A stretch of 64,000 nt of DNA from Pseudomonas fluorescens (lineage in GTDB: Bacteria; Pseudomonadota; Gammaproteobacteria; Pseudomonadales; Pseudomonadaceae): contig NZ_CABVII010000010.1 in the NCBI RefSeq assembly GCF_902497995.1, positions 1-64,000 of the forward strand, in the 5' to 3' direction. Shown one piece after another: positions 43,766-54,323 of the stretch. How positions within the stretch are numbered: the first letter of the stretch is position 1; every line of letters begins with the position of its first letter. Below the pieces are notes generated by a model that saw only the letters and a list, made by a program, of their open reading frames with translations, made no database searches and was not told the origin of the DNA. A program made the translations under genes and the position numbers.

Positions 43766-44611
43766 ATGAGCCTGGAAAATATCTCCTGCCAGAAAAGCTT
43801 CGGCGGCTGGCACAAACGCTACAAGCATCGCTCCGATGTGCTCGGCTGCGACATGGTGTTCGCCGTGTACCTGCCGCCGCAAGCGGAGCTGGGCGGCAAG
43901 CTGCCGGTGCTGTATTGGTTGTCCGGCCTGACGTGCACCGACGAGAACTTCATGCAAAAGGCCGGCGCCATGCGCATGGCCGCCGAGCTGGGGCTGATCA
44001 TCGTCGCACCGGACACCAGTCCCCGCGGCCCCGATGTCCCGGGCGATCCGGATGGCGCCTGGGATTTCGGCCTCGGTGCCGGTTTTTATCTGAATGCCAC
44101 CCAGGAACCCTGGTCGCGGCACTATCGGATGCATGACTATGTCGTGCAGGAATTGCCCGCATTGATCGAAGCCCATTTCCCTGCATCGGACAAGCGCGGC
44201 ATCAGCGGTCACTCCATGGGCGGTCACGGTGCGCTGGTCTGTGCCTTGCGCAATCCGGGGCGTTATCAGTCGGTGTCGGCGTTCTCGCCGATCAACAATC
44301 CGATGGATTGCCCATGGGGCCAGAAAGCCTTTTCCCGCTTCCTGGGCGAAGACCGCTCGAAGTGGCGCGAATGGGATGCCTGTGCATTGATCGCCGAGGC
44401 TGACGAGCAGTTACCGCTGCTGATCGATCAAGGTGATCGCGATGACTTTCTCGCCACTCAGCTCAAGCCTGAAACCTTGCAACAGGCGGCCAAACTGGCC
44501 GGTCATCCGCTGACGTTGCGCCTGCAGCCGGGCTACGACCACAGCTATTTCTTCATTGCCAGCTTCATTGACGACCACTTGCAACATCACGGACGTGCTC
44601 TAAGCGCGTAG
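43766..44611 (+). CDS. fghA: S-formylglutathione hydrolase
   Basis: Alpha/beta-hydrolase (281 residues) releasing formate and glutathione from S-formylglutathione, the last step of formaldehyde detoxification. The nucleophile is in [20 protein letters not shown] and GYDHSYFF provide the Asp and His of the triad. It forms an operon with adhC. Its TAG stop is made by the left junction of a TA-flanked palindromic element; removing the element would give TAA at the same place, so the protein is unchanged. Confidence 0.96.
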   Translation: MSLENISCQKSFGGWHKRYKHRSDVLGCDMVFAVYLPPQAELGGKLPVLYWLSGLTCTDENFMQKAGAMRMAAELGLIIVAPDTSPRGPDVPGDPDGAWDFGLGAGFYLNATQEPWSRHYRMHDYVVQELPALIEAHFPASDKRGISGHSMGGHGALVCALRNPGRYQSVSAFSPINNPMDCPWGQKAFSRFLGEDRSKWREWDACALIAEADEQLPLLIDQGDRDDFLATQLKPETLQQAAKLAGHPLTLRLQPGYDHSYFFIASFIDDHLQHHGRALSA

Positions 44612-44769
44612 GGTCCGTTGACGTTCGGTGACGGCCGCGTTGCGCGCCAAGTTGCGGGATGCTGCGTTGCGGGATTTGCCAAGGGAACAACCATTGGCTG
44701 CATCCCGCGCCTTGCCTCGCACAACTTGGCACTGCAACGCGGCTTGCCACCAAACGTCAACAGACCCTA
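44609..44769. mobile_element. MITE-like imperfect palindrome flanked by TA
   Basis: About 157 bp (44611-44767) bounded by GGGTC ... GACCC and by TA on each side. The left arm GGGTCCGTTGACGTTCGGTG and the right arm read inverted (GGGTCTGTTGACGTTTGGTG) match for roughly 50 bp with scattered differences, continuing through CGCGTTGC and GCCAAGTTG. An inner pair GCGGGATGC / GCATCCCGC extends the fold. It has no ORF. The structure and the TA flanks suggest a non-autonomous transposon, but no transposase is present to prove it. Confidence 0.6.
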
Positions 44770-44786
44770 ATGTCCGACAAAGCAGG

Positions 44787-44823
44787 TAGAATCACGCCCT
44801 GACAAAAATCGGGGCGTTTTTTT
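44787..44823 (+). promoter_or_regulatory. -10 element and terminator-like hairpin abutting ispF
   Basis: TAGAAT at 44787-44792 resembles a -10 box. Directly downstream CGCCCT (44795) and GGGGCG (44811-44816) can pair, followed by seven T that end one base before the ispF ATG. The GGGG is also the only ribosome-binding site candidate, nine bases from the ATG, and would be hidden in the stem. Confidence 0.5.
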
Positions 44824-45297
44824 ATGCGTATTGGCCACGGCTATGATGTGCACCGTTTCGCTGAAGGCGATTTCATTACTCTGGGCGGCGTCCGGATCGC
44901 ACACGGCTTCGGGCTGCTCGCTCATTCCGACGGTGACGTTCTGCTGCACGCCTTGTGCGATGCCTTGCTCGGTGCGGCCGCGCTGGGTGATATCGGCAAG
45001 CACTTTCCGGACACCGACCCGACATTCAAGGGCGCCGACAGCCGCGCGCTGTTGCGTCACGTCGTTGCACTGATCCACGCCAAGGGCTGGAAAGTCGGCA
45101 ACGTCGATAACACCATCGTCGCCCAGGCGCCAAAAATGGCCCCGCATATCGAATCGATGCGCGCGCTGATTGCCGCGGATCTTCAAATTGAATTGGATCA
45201 AGTGAACGTGAAAGCTACCACCACTGAAAAGCTCGGCTTTGTCGGTCGCGAAGAAGGCATTGCCGTGCATTGCGTTGCCTTGTTGCTGCGCGCATGA
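44824..45297 (+). CDS. ispF: 2-C-methyl-D-erythritol 2,4-cyclodiphosphate synthase
   Basis: Fifth step of the MEP pathway; a 157-residue trimeric zinc enzyme. Zinc ligands Asp8 and His10 are in [12 protein letters not shown], with the third His in [24 protein letters not shown] and [14 protein letters not shown] are family segments. It is the first gene of an ispF-truD-surE-pcm string joined by overlaps. Its initiation region is unusual because the start codon directly follows a terminator-like hairpin. Confidence 0.97.
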   Translation: MRIGHGYDVHRFAEGDFITLGGVRIAHGFGLLAHSDGDVLLHALCDALLGAAALGDIGKHFPDTDPTFKGADSRALLRHVVALIHAKGWKVGNVDNTIVAQAPKMAPHIESMRALIAADLQIELDQVNVKATTTEKLGFVGREEGIAVHCVALLLRA

Positions 45298-46339
45298 ACG
45301 ACCTGCAATTGCTCGGTCCGCGTGCCTACGGTGAAGCCCTCGGCAGCGCCGTGCTGAAAGCGACGACGGAAGATTTTCAGGTCGATGAAGTGCTCGATAT
45401 CCCTCTCAGTGGCGATGGCGAGCACCTGTGGATCTGGGTGGAGAAGCGCGGGCTGAACACCGAAGAAGCGGCACGGCGGATCGCCAAGGCCGCAGGTGTG
45501 CCCTTGCGCACCGTCAGCTACGCGGGCCTCAAGGACCGTCAGGCGCTGACGCGTCAGTGGTTCAGCGTACAGCTGCCGGGCAAGGCTGATCCTGATCTGT
45601 CGCCTGCTGAAAACGACACGCTGAAAATCCTCAAGACCGGCCGGCACAAACGCAAGCTGCAGCGCGGTGCCCATTCGGCCAACGGCTTCACCTTGCGCCT
45701 GACGCAGTTCGCGGGCGACAAAGCGGCGATCGAAGAGCGTCTGCAACGGATCGCCAAGCAAGGTATTCCCAATTATTTCGGCGCCCAGCGCTTCGGGTTT
45801 GATGGCGGCAACGTGGTCGACGCCCGTGCCTGGGCCGCGCGCAAGGCTTTGCCTGAGCAACGCAACGTGCGTTCGCGCCTGCTTTCAACAGCCCGTAGTT
45901 TTCTGTTTAACCAGGTGTTGGCGGCGCGTGTCGCCGATGGCACCTGGCAGCGGGCTCAGGTCGGCGATCTGCTAGCTTTCACTGACAGCCGCAGCTTCTT
46001 TCCGGCAGGTGTTGCCGAGTGCAACGACCCGCGCCTGGCGATTCTCGACCTGCACCCGACCGGTCCGCAGTGGGGCGAAGGTGACTCGCCGGCCTCGGGC
46101 GCTGTCCATGAACTGGAGCAGGCAATCGCCGCACGCGAGGCGGATCTGCGCGATTGGTTGATCAACGCCGGGATGAGCCACGAACGTCGTATCCTGCGGC
46201 TGCCCATTGCTGGGTTGACGTGGCATTATCCCGAACCTGACATTCTGCAATTGGAATTCGTCCTGCCGGCCGGATGCTTCGCCACCGTATTGGTGCGCGA
46301 ACTCGTTGATCTGGTGCCGGTGGGGCAGACGGACAGCCC

Positions 46340-46352
<13 letters not shown>
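45294..46352 (+). CDS. truD: tRNA pseudouridine(13) synthase
   Basis: Makes pseudouridine 13 in tRNA-Glu. The 352-residue protein has the catalytic Asp81 in [14 protein letters not shown] and the TruD insertion domain. The ATG at 45294 ([13 protein letters not shown]) overlaps the ispF stop (ATGA); the longer ORF start lies in ispF. It overlaps surE by 13 bp at its end. Confidence 0.96.
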
Positions 46353-47766
<1,414 letters not shown>

Positions 47767-47967
47767 GCATTTGTTTCTGCGCGCTGAATTCTCTTCGATT
47801 GCCCCTGTCTTAACAGCGGCAACGATCCGTTAACGAGATTCATCGTCAGGTAGCAAACGTGTGCCTCGCGTCATTAAAGGTAAAGCCTGCACAGCCCGTT
47901 ATACTGGCGACATTTCCTGCCGTAACACGGCAATCCACATTTTCAGCCACCACAAAGGGAGCGGCGG

Positions 47968-48825
47968 GTGAGTCTCACAGTCATTGCGCAGCGAATGGGT
48001 ATAACGAGCTTTCAGCGCCTGGTGACTGGCCTCGTCTTGAGCACCTTGCTGGTTGGTTGTTCCAGCAACAAGTCGAGCGAGGTGCGCGTCATCGAACGCA
48101 ACAATTCCGTCGCGCAGCGTCCGGCAGTCACTACAGGTCAGTACGTCGTCCGACCCAAGGACACCCTGTTTTCCATTGCCTTTCGCTACGGCTGGGACTA
48201 CAAGGCTCTGGCTGCACGCAACAACATTGCAGCGCCCTACACGATCCATCCGGGTCAGACGATTCGCTTCGATGGGCGCACCGGTTCAACGCCGACAACC
48301 GTGGTCAGCTCATCCAGTTCAACGCCTTCGTCATCGAGTAAAACCACAGTCTTCCGTCGTCCCGCTACAGGTGCGACCACCAGCACGGCGGTGGTTGTAC
48401 CGTCCGTCGCGAACAAACCGGCAGCCGTTCCGATGCCCGCGGCAGGTCCCGCCCCGACCGGCTGGGGGTGGCCATCTAATGGCATTCTCATTGGCAAATT
48501 CTCTTCAAACGGGAGTTTGAATAAAGGAATTGATATCGCCGGGGATTTGGGACAGCCTGTTTTAGCTGCGTCTGATGGGACGGTGGTCTACGCCGGGAGT
48601 GGCTTAAGGGGCTACGGCGAATTAGTCATCATCAAGCACAGCGATACCTACGTCAGTGCCTACGGACATAACCGCAGGCTGTTGGTTCGGGAGGGGGAGC
48701 AGGTCAAGGTTGGACAGACAATTGCCGAAATGGGGTCAACAGGTACAGACCGGGTGAAACTGCACTTTGAGATTCGCCGACAGGGTAAACCTGTAGATCC
48801 GCTGCAATTCCTGCCGCGTCGTTGA
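47968..48825 (+). CDS. nlpD: Lipoprotein NlpD, LysM and degenerate M23 domain
   Basis: Envelope lipoprotein that activates AmiC-type amidases during cell separation. The lipobox is LLVGC with Cys31; a LysM peptidoglycan-binding domain spans about 56-97 (YVVRPKDTLFSIAFRYG), then a Ser/Thr-rich linker and a C-terminal M23-like domain. The M23 metal motif is broken: NKGIDIAG has Asn where active enzymes have His, and VKLHFEIR lacks the first His of HxH, so it should be an activator, not a hydrolase. The GTG start follows GGGAGCGGCGG. The main rpoS promoter is known in Pseudomonas to lie inside nlpD. Confidence 0.95.
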   Translation: MSLTVIAQRMGITSFQRLVTGLVLSTLLVGCSSNKSSEVRVIERNNSVAQRPAVTTGQYVVRPKDTLFSIAFRYGWDYKALAARNNIAAPYTIHPGQTIRFDGRTGSTPTTVVSSSSSTPSSSSKTTVFRRPATGATTSTAVVVPSVANKPAAVPMPAAGPAPTGWGWPSNGILIGKFSSNGSLNKGIDIAGDLGQPVLAASDGTVVYAGSGLRGYGELVIIKHSDTYVSAYGHNRRLLVREGEQVKVGQTIAEMGSTGTDRVKLHFEIRRQGKPVDPLQFLPRR

Positions 48826-48930
48826 TCGCTATCCAGCCTGTTCCGTCACGTAGAGGGGACAGGCTCCGGCGTTGCCAAGGATAAAGGCGCCGCTTGAGCT
48901 TGGGGTCGAACTCACCAAAGGACTATAACA

Positions 48931-49938
48931 ATGGCTCTCAGTAAAGAAGTGCCGGAGTTTGACATCGACGATGAGGTTCTCCTTATGGAGACCGGCATCG
49001 ACACGGATTCGATGTTGAATGATGAAGGGGCTGCTCCACCTTCCGTTCGCGCCAAATCCAAACACTCCGCCTCGTTAAAGCAACACAAGTACATTGATTA
49101 CACGCGTGCGCTCGATGCCACGCAGTTGTATCTCAATGAGATTGGCTTTTCCCCTCTGCTATCCCCCGAAGAAGAAGTTCATTTTGCGCGCCTGTCGCAA
49201 AGTGGAGATCCTGCCGGGCGCAAACGCATGATTGAAAGTAACCTGAGGCTGGTGGTGAAAATCGCCCGGCGTTACGTCAATCGTGGCTTGTCGCTGCTGG
49301 ACTTGATCGAAGAGGGCAACCTCGGGCTGATCCGGGCCGTAGAGAAGTTCGACCCTGAACGTGGCTTCCGCTTTTCGACCTACGCGACCTGGTGGATTCG
49401 TCAGACCATCGAGCGCGCAATCATGAATCAGACCCGGACCATCCGGTTGCCGATCCATGTGGTCAAGGAGCTTAACGTCTACCTGCGGGCTGCGCGGGAA
49501 CTGACGCAAAAACTCGATCATGAACCCTCACCCGAAGAAATCGCCAACCTGCTGGAAAAGCCAGTGGCTGAGGTCAAGCGCATGCTGGGCCTGAACGAGC
49601 GGGTTTCTTCGGTCGACGTCTCGCTGGGCCCGGATTCGGATAAAACCCTGCTGGACACCCTTACCGATGATCGCCCAACCGATCCATGCGAACTGTTGCA
49701 GGATGACGACCTGTCCCAGAGCATCGATCAATGGCTCTCGGAACTGACCGACAAGCAACGCGAGGTGGTCATCCGCCGCTTCGGCCTGCGCGGGCACGAG
49801 AGCAGTACACTTGAAGATGTAGGCCTGGAAATCGGCCTGACCAGGGAGCGGGTCAGACAGATTCAGGTTGAAGGCCTGAAGCGTCTTCGGGAGATTCTCG
49901 AGAAGAATGGCCTGTCGAGCGAGTCGCTGTTTCAGTAA
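48931..49938 (+). CDS. rpoS: RNA polymerase sigma factor RpoS
   Basis: Stationary-phase and stress sigma factor, 335 residues. Sigma regions are clear: region 1.2 ([21 protein letters not shown]), 2 ([55 protein letters not shown]), 3, and 4 ([38 protein letters not shown]). The gene is intact, which is worth noting because rpoS is often lost in laboratory strains. GGAC is seven bases before the ATG. It is followed by a terminator and then rsmZ. Confidence 0.99.
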   Translation: MALSKEVPEFDIDDEVLLMETGIDTDSMLNDEGAAPPSVRAKSKHSASLKQHKYIDYTRALDATQLYLNEIGFSPLLSPEEEVHFARLSQSGDPAGRKRMIESNLRLVVKIARRYVNRGLSLLDLIEEGNLGLIRAVEKFDPERGFRFSTYATWWIRQTIERAIMNQTRTIRLPIHVVKELNVYLRAARELTQKLDHEPSPEEIANLLEKPVAEVKRMLGLNERVSSVDVSLGPDSDKTLLDTLTDDRPTDPCELLQDDDLSQSIDQWLSELTDKQREVVIRRFGLRGHESSTLEDVGLEIGLTRERVRQIQVEGLKRLREILEKNGLSSESLFQ

Positions 49939-49959
49939 GCGATTCATTGAGCAGGAAAC

Positions 49960-49989
49960 AAAAAGCCTCGACTGGTTCGGGGCTTTTTG
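49960..49989 (+). terminator. Rho-independent terminator after rpoS
   Basis: AAAAAGCC(T)CG and CGGGGCTTTTT form a stem with an ACTGGTT loop 20 bp after the rpoS stop, ending in a T run. Confidence 0.85.
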
Positions 49990-50037
49990 TTGTCTGGAAA
50001 TCGGAGTGGGAATCACCTCGGCTTTGTAGTCTCGCGC

Positions 50038-50055
50038 TGTAAGTCTTTGCTTACT
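50038..50055. promoter_or_regulatory. GacA upstream activating sequence of rsmZ
   Basis: TGTAAGTCTTTGCTTACT matches the 18-bp palindrome TGTAAG-N6-CTTACA of GacA-controlled small-RNA promoters at 11 of 12 defined bases. Its centre is about 180 bp upstream of the predicted rsmZ start, the distance reported for rsmZ genes. A second overlapping palindrome, CTTAC-N6-GTAAG, follows at 50050-50065. The 150-bp stretch to the promoter is AT-rich and has no ORF. Confidence 0.85.
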
Positions 50056-50191
50056 CTTTCGTAAGTGTTCACTATTTTTACAGGGCAGCAGTCGTCTATG
50101 TTCCTCCGGGGAGCAACTTATCTAGCTGATTAACAGGCTTATTTTTTTAGATTACCGAAGTGTGACAGGCCGATTGTGCACTAAGCAGTGA

Positions 50192-50219
50192 TTGCTCTTG
50201 CCGGGGATCTGTCTAATAT
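50192..50219 (+). promoter_or_regulatory. rsmZ promoter
   Basis: TTGCTC (50192-50197), 16 bp and TAATAT (50214-50219) place the transcription start near 50227-50228, exactly at the first stem-loop of RsmZ. Confidence 0.6.
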
Positions 50220-50226
50220 CTGGGTT

Positions 50227-50358
50227 GTGTCCAAGGACGGACACGCCCTTCAAGGAAGAGGGGAAAGGACATTGCAGGAAGCGATTCATCAGGACGATGA
50301 AAAGGAACACAGGGACTAAGGAAAAAATGTGGGCGGGTCAAACCGCCCCTTTTTTTTG
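50227..50358 (+). ncRNA. rsmZ: RsmZ regulatory RNA
   Basis: About 125-130 nt small RNA that sequesters the translational repressor RsmA/RsmE (CsrA family), relieving secondary metabolism and biofilm genes under GacS/GacA. The location between rpoS and fdxA is the known rsmZ locus. It opens with a hairpin (TGTCCAAGGACGGACA) showing GGA in the loop and contains ten GGA trinucleotides, several in predicted loops (CATTGCAGGAAGCG, TCATCAGGACGATGA). It ends with the terminator stem GGGCGG/CCGCCC and eight T. No ORF is conserved. Confidence 0.93.
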
Positions 50359-50371
50359 CCTGCAGAAAAGC

Positions 50372-50395
50372 AAAAAGGCCCTTGTGGGGCCTTTT
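50372..50395 (-). terminator. Terminator of fdxA (minus strand)
   Basis: AAAAAGGCCC, TTGT and GGGGCCTTTT form a stem with A and T runs on both sides, so it can act in both directions. It lies 18 bp beyond the fdxA stop and 14 bp after the rsmZ terminator, giving back-to-back insulators. Confidence 0.8.
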
Positions 50396-50413
50396 ACGGG
50401 AACGCGGGGGTAA

Positions 50414-50737
50414 TCAGCGTTCGAGGTGTTCGATCTTGCCAGTCTTGCCATCCCATTCAGCGGAATCCGGCAAAGGATCCTTGCGTTCAGTGATGTTCGG
50501 CCAGATTTCAGCCAGCTCAACGTTCAACTGGATGAAGTTTTCCATGCCTGCAGGCACTTCATCTTCGGAGAAGATGGCCACGGCAGGGCATTCCGGTTCG
50601 CACAGCGCGCAGTCGATGCACTCATCCGGGTGAATCACCAGGAAGTTCGGGCCTTCGTAAAAGCAGTCCACCGGACAGACTTCTACGCAGTCGGTGTACT
50701 TGCACTTGATGCAGTTGTCGGTGACGACGAAGGTCAT
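50414..50737 (-). CDS. fdxA: Seven-iron ferredoxin FdxA
   Basis: A 107-residue ferredoxin with one [3Fe-4S] and one [4Fe-4S] cluster. The cysteine pattern is Cys9, Cys17, Cys21 in the first half ([14 protein letters not shown]) and Cys40, Cys43, Cys46, Cys50 in the second ([11 protein letters not shown]), as in Azotobacter FdI. The first set has the C-x7-C spacing that yields a 3Fe cluster. The ATG at 50737 (MTFVVTDN) is the family start and has AGGAGAAA upstream. It lies between rsmZ and mutS; the redox partner is not evident. Confidence 0.96.
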   Translation of the reverse strand: MTFVVTDNCIKCKYTDCVEVCPVDCFYEGPNFLVIHPDECIDCALCEPECPAVAIFSEDEVPAGMENFIQLNVELAEIWPNITERKDPLPDSAEWDGKTGKIEHLER

Positions 50738-50879
50738 TTCTAGATTTCTCCTCAGGCGGCGGCAGCGGAGCCCCTTCACGTTGGGGTCGCCAGGTTCGGG
50801 AGCGATAGTCTGCAGGCCAGGCTATTAGCCTGCAGCATCCCAAACCGCGCGAGATTCTAACAGCTTGCAGGCAAGTGCG

Positions 50880-53459
50880 TTAGACCCGTGTCTTTAGTGC
50901 ATAGAGCAATTCGAGCGCCCGGCGCGGGGTCATGTCATCCAGATCGAGCCTGGCCAGTTCATCCAGTACCGGATGCGGCAGGCTGGCGAACATGTCGCTC
51001 TGCTGCGGCGCGGCCGGTTTGCCCTTGGTTGCCTTCGGCACTTCATGGGGCAGGGCAGTGGCTTCCAGTCGGCCCAGATGCTCGCGAGCGCGCACGATCA
51101 CTTCGCTCGGCACACCGGCCAGCTGCGCCACCGCCAGGCCGTAGCTCTGGCTGGCAGGCCCTGGCAACACGTGGTGCAGGAACACGATGCGCTCGTTGTG
51201 CTCGGTGGCATTGAGGTGCACGTTGGCCACCAGTGGCTGGGCTTCCGGCAACACCGTCAGCTCAAAGTAGTGGGTGGCGAACAGCGTGTAGGCCCGCAGA
51301 TGCGCCAGGCGTTCGGCCGCGGCCCATGCCAGGGACAGGCCGTCGAAGGTGCTGGTGCCGCGCCCGACTTCGTCCATCAGCACCAGGCTGCGCTCGGTGG
51401 CGTTGTGCAGGATGTTCGCAGTTTCGCTCATTTCGACCATGAAGGTCGAACGCCCGCCCGCCAGGTCATCGCTGGAACCGATCCGGGTAAAGATCCGGTC
51501 CACCATCGACAATTCGCAGCTGGCTGCCGGCACGAAGCTGCCAATGTGCGCCAGCAGCACGATCAAGGCAGTCTGGCGCATGTAGGTGGATTTACCGCCC
51601 ATGTTCGGACCGGTGATGACCAGCATGCGGGTGCTGTCGTCGAGGCTCAGGTCGTTGGCCACGAACGGCGTGGTCAGCACTTGTTCGACCACCGGGTGAC
51701 GACCCTGGCTGATGCGCATGCAGGGCTCGTCGACGAAGCGCGGGCAGTTCAGATCCAGGTTCAGGGCACGCTCGGCCAGGTTGCTCAGCACGTCCAGCTC
51801 GGCCAGGGCGGCGGCGGTATCTTGCAGGGGTGGCAACTGGGCGATCAGGTCTTCGAGCAGCGCTTCGTAGAGCATCTTCTCGCGGGCCAGGGCGCGGCTC
51901 TTGGCCGACAGCGCCTTGTCTTCGAACGCCTTCAGTTCCGGCGTGATGAAGCGCTCGGCACCTTTGAGCGTCTGACGGCGGATATAATCCGCGGGCGCCG
52001 ATTCCGCCTGCTTGCTTGGCAATTCGATGAAGTAACCGTGAACACGGTTGTAGCCGACCTTCAGGTGCGAAAGACCGGTGCGGGCCTTCTCGCGCGCTTC
52101 GAGATCGATCAGGAACTGCCCGGCGTTTTCGCTGAGCGATTGCAGTTCGTCGAGTTCGCTGTCGTAGCCGGTTTTCAACACGCCGCCGTCTCGAATCACC
52201 GCGGGCGGGTTGTCGACGATGGCTTTTTCCAGCAGGGCCGCCAGTTCCGGGTAGGTGCTGGTGGTGCTGGCCAGTTGAATGATGTGCGCCGCTTCAAGTT
52301 CGCTCATCGCCACTTGCAGCGCTGGCAGTGCACCGAGTGCATCGCGCAGACGAGCCAGGTCGCGAGGACGGGCATTGCGCAGGCCGATCCGCGCCAGGAT
52401 CCGCTCGATGTCACCGATTTCCTTGAGCTGCGGTTGCAGTTTCTCGAAACGGTAGCCGTCGAGCAGGCAGGTGATCGACGTCTGACGAGCCAGCAGTACG
52501 CTCAGGTCGCGCAGGGGGCGGTTCAACCAGCGGGTCAGCAACCGGCTGCCCATGGCGGTCTGGCAGCGATCAACCACCGATTGCAGCGTGTTGTCGCGAC
52601 CGCCGGCCAGGTTGACGTCCAGTTCCAGGTTGCGACGGCTCGCACCGTCCAGCACCACGGTGTCGTCCAGGCGCTCATGACGCAGGCTGCGCAAGTGGGG
52701 CAGGGCGGTGCGCTGGGTTTCCCTGGCATAGCTGAGCAGGCAGCCGGCAGCGCCGATGGCCAGGGTCAGGTTCTCGCAACCGAAACCTTTCAGGTCCTGG
52801 GTCGAGAATTGTTGGCAGAGACTTTTCAGCGCCGAGTCACGCTCGAAATCCCACGGCGCACGGCGACGAACCCCACGGCGTTTCTCCGCAGGCAAATCTT
52901 TGGGCCAGTCATCCGGGATCATCAGCTCCACCGGATTGACCCGCTCCAGTTCGGCGAGCAGGTTTTCCCAACCCTTGATTTCCAGCACCGTGAAGTTGCC
53001 GCTGGTGATATCCAGCACGGCCAGACCGAACAGGCGCTCATCACCCAGCACCGCAGCGATCAGGTTATCCCGACGCTCATCCAGCAGCGCCTCGTCACTC
53101 ACCGTGCCCGGGGTGATGATCCGCACCACCTGACGATCCACCGGCCCTTTGCTGGTGGCCGGGTCGCCGACCTGCTCACAAATCACCACCGATTCGCCGA
53201 GCTTCACCAGTTTCGCCAGGTAACCTTCGGCGGCGTGGTAAGGAATCCCACACATCGGAATCGCCTGACCGGCCGACTGCCCGCGGGCGGTCAGGGTGAT
53301 GTCCAGCAACTTGGCGGTCTTCTTTGCATCTTCATAGAAGATCTCGTAGAAGTCGCCCATGCGATAGAACATCAGCTGGTCGGGGTGCTGGTTTTTCAGG
53401 CGCCAGTACTGCTGCATCATTGGCGTGTGGGAGGACAGATCGGAGAGCGCTTTATTCAT
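50880..53459 (-). CDS. mutS: DNA mismatch repair protein MutS
   Basis: Recognises base mismatches and starts methyl-independent or -directed repair with MutL. The 859-residue protein has the mismatch-wedge Phe37-Tyr38-Glu39 (MGDFYEIF), the connector, lever and clamp domains, and a C-terminal ABC ATPase with Walker [14 protein letters not shown], the ST-rich [13 protein letters not shown] and [16 protein letters not shown]alker B. The start at 53459 ([10 protein letters not shown]) fits the family; 86 extra in-frame codons upstream have no such support. Confidence 0.98.
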   Translation of the reverse strand: MNKALSDLSSHTPMMQQYWRLKNQHPDQLMFYRMGDFYEIFYEDAKKTAKLLDITLTARGQSAGQAIPMCGIPYHAAEGYLAKLVKLGESVVICEQVGDPATSKGPVDRQVVRIITPGTVSDEALLDERRDNLIAAVLGDERLFGLAVLDITSGNFTVLEIKGWENLLAELERVNPVELMIPDDWPKDLPAEKRRGVRRRAPWDFERDSALKSLCQQFSTQDLKGFGCENLTLAIGAAGCLLSYARETQRTALPHLRSLRHERLDDTVVLDGASRRNLELDVNLAGGRDNTLQSVVDRCQTAMGSRLLTRWLNRPLRDLSVLLARQTSITCLLDGYRFEKLQPQLKEIGDIERILARIGLRNARPRDLARLRDALGALPALQVAMSELEAAHIIQLASTTSTYPELAALLEKAIVDNPPAVIRDGGVLKTGYDSELDELQSLSENAGQFLIDLEAREKARTGLSHLKVGYNRVHGYFIELPSKQAESAPADYIRRQTLKGAERFITPELKAFEDKALSAKSRALAREKMLYEALLEDLIAQLPPLQDTAAALAELDVLSNLAERALNLDLNCPRFVDEPCMRISQGRHPVVEQVLTTPFVANDLSLDDSTRMLVITGPNMGGKSTYMRQTALIVLLAHIGSFVPAASCELSMVDRIFTRIGSSDDLAGGRSTFMVEMSETANILHNATERSLVLMDEVGRGTSTFDGLSLAWAAAERLAHLRAYTLFATHYFELTVLPEAQPLVANVHLNATEHNERIVFLHHVLPGPASQSYGLAVAQLAGVPSEVIVRAREHLGRLEATALPHEVPKATKGKPAAPQQSDMFASLPHPVLDELARLDLDDMTPRRALELLYALKTRV

Positions 53460-53739
53460 CGGATAATCAGGCAAATTCGTTGAAAGGTGTAGGGCAAAGG
53501 AGGGGCGTCGGCCCGGCTTTTCCGCGATGGGCGCAAGGTTAACATGGGCGGTCCACCCGACGCAGGCATGAAAGCCCTGTGATCCTCGCCCTGTCGGGTG
53601 GGATGCCTGGCGAAATGGATGGGACAGGAGGAGGCCTGCCTCAGAGCCTTTGTCCGTTAACATCTTGATTGATGCCGTGTCTTGCAAGCGCGATCCGCTC
53701 GTGTACGGTAGTCCCATTCAGCCCGATCAGGAGAGGACC
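53460..53739. other. mutS-pncC junction, no insertion
   Basis: A 280-bp gap between divergent mutS and pncC. It holds no ORF of merit and no phage-like sequence. TTGCAA (53682-53687), 16 bp and TACGGT (53704-53709) form a weak promoter candidate for pncC, followed by GGAGAGG before the GTG start. In several fluorescent pseudomonads this junction carries tailocin or prophage genes. Confidence 0.5.
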
Positions 53740-54240
53740 GTGAAAGAAATCACCCAGCTGGCCGCTGAACTTGGCAGGCGCTTGCAGGTTCTCAATACCC
53801 ACGTCACTGCTGCAGAGTCCTGTACCGGCGGCGGGATTTGCGAGGCCATTACCCGCATTCCCGGCAGCTCGGCGTGGTTCGAGGCGGGTTATGTCACTTA
53901 CTCCAATCGCCAGAAAACCGAGCAGTTGAATGTTCCTGCCGAGTTATTTGCAACGGTTGGGGCAGTCAGCCGCGAAGTGGTCGAGGCGATGGTGCGGGGC
54001 GCGCAGGAAAAAAGCCGCGCGCATTTTGCCGTGGCGGTCAGCGGTGTCGCCGGGCCGGATGGCGGGTCGCCCAGCAAACCGGTTGGCACGGTGTGGCTGG
54101 CCTGGGGCGTTGGCGAGCGGGTATTCAGCGAGGTGCAGTACTTCCCCGGCAACCGCGACGAGGTTCGCCGACAAACGGTGAAGGCCGCGCTAGAGGGGCT
54201 GCTGCGGCATGCCGCCGGAGAAACCTCAAATCAGGGGTAG
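53740..54240 (+). CDS. pncC: Nicotinamide-nucleotide amidase PncC (CinA C-terminal family)
   Basis: A 166-residue protein equal to the C-terminal domain of CinA, which deamidates NMN to NaMN in pyridine nucleotide salvage. The catalytic Ser-Thr-Gly motif is [16 protein letters not shown] and the family segments [34 protein letters not shown] follow. The GTG at 53740 has GGAGAGG upstream. It is upstream of recA and shares its transcript in many bacteria. Confidence 0.93.
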   Translation: MKEITQLAAELGRRLQVLNTHVTAAESCTGGGICEAITRIPGSSAWFEAGYVTYSNRQKTEQLNVPAELFATVGAVSREVVEAMVRGAQEKSRAHFAVAVSGVAGPDGGSPSKPVGTVWLAWGVGERVFSEVQYFPGNRDEVRRQTVKAALEGLLRHAAGETSNQG

Positions 54241-54267
54241 GCGATCCTCAACCGCTGTGGAATAATA

Positions 54268-54283
54268 CTGGCTACTTATACAG
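54268..54283. promoter_or_regulatory. LexA box of recA
   Basis: CTGGCTACTTATACAG fits the LexA consensus CTG-N10-CAG, with an AT-leaning centre. It lies 41 bp upstream of the recA ATG, the usual SOS operator position, and probably overlaps the -10 region. Damage would relieve repression of recA-recX. Confidence 0.8.
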
Positions 54284-54323
54284 GTGTTGGCCGTCAGGCC
54301 TTATTGATTACGTGAGGACTTTA

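Noticed and set aside
47767..47967. Possible nlpD promoter (TATACT at 47900-47905)
   Set aside because: No -35 at a suitable distance was found, so it is not listed as a promoter.
50973..53483. 836-codon open frame antisense to mutS
   Set aside because: Same reason: it lies opposite a full-length MutS with all motifs and has no recognisable domain.
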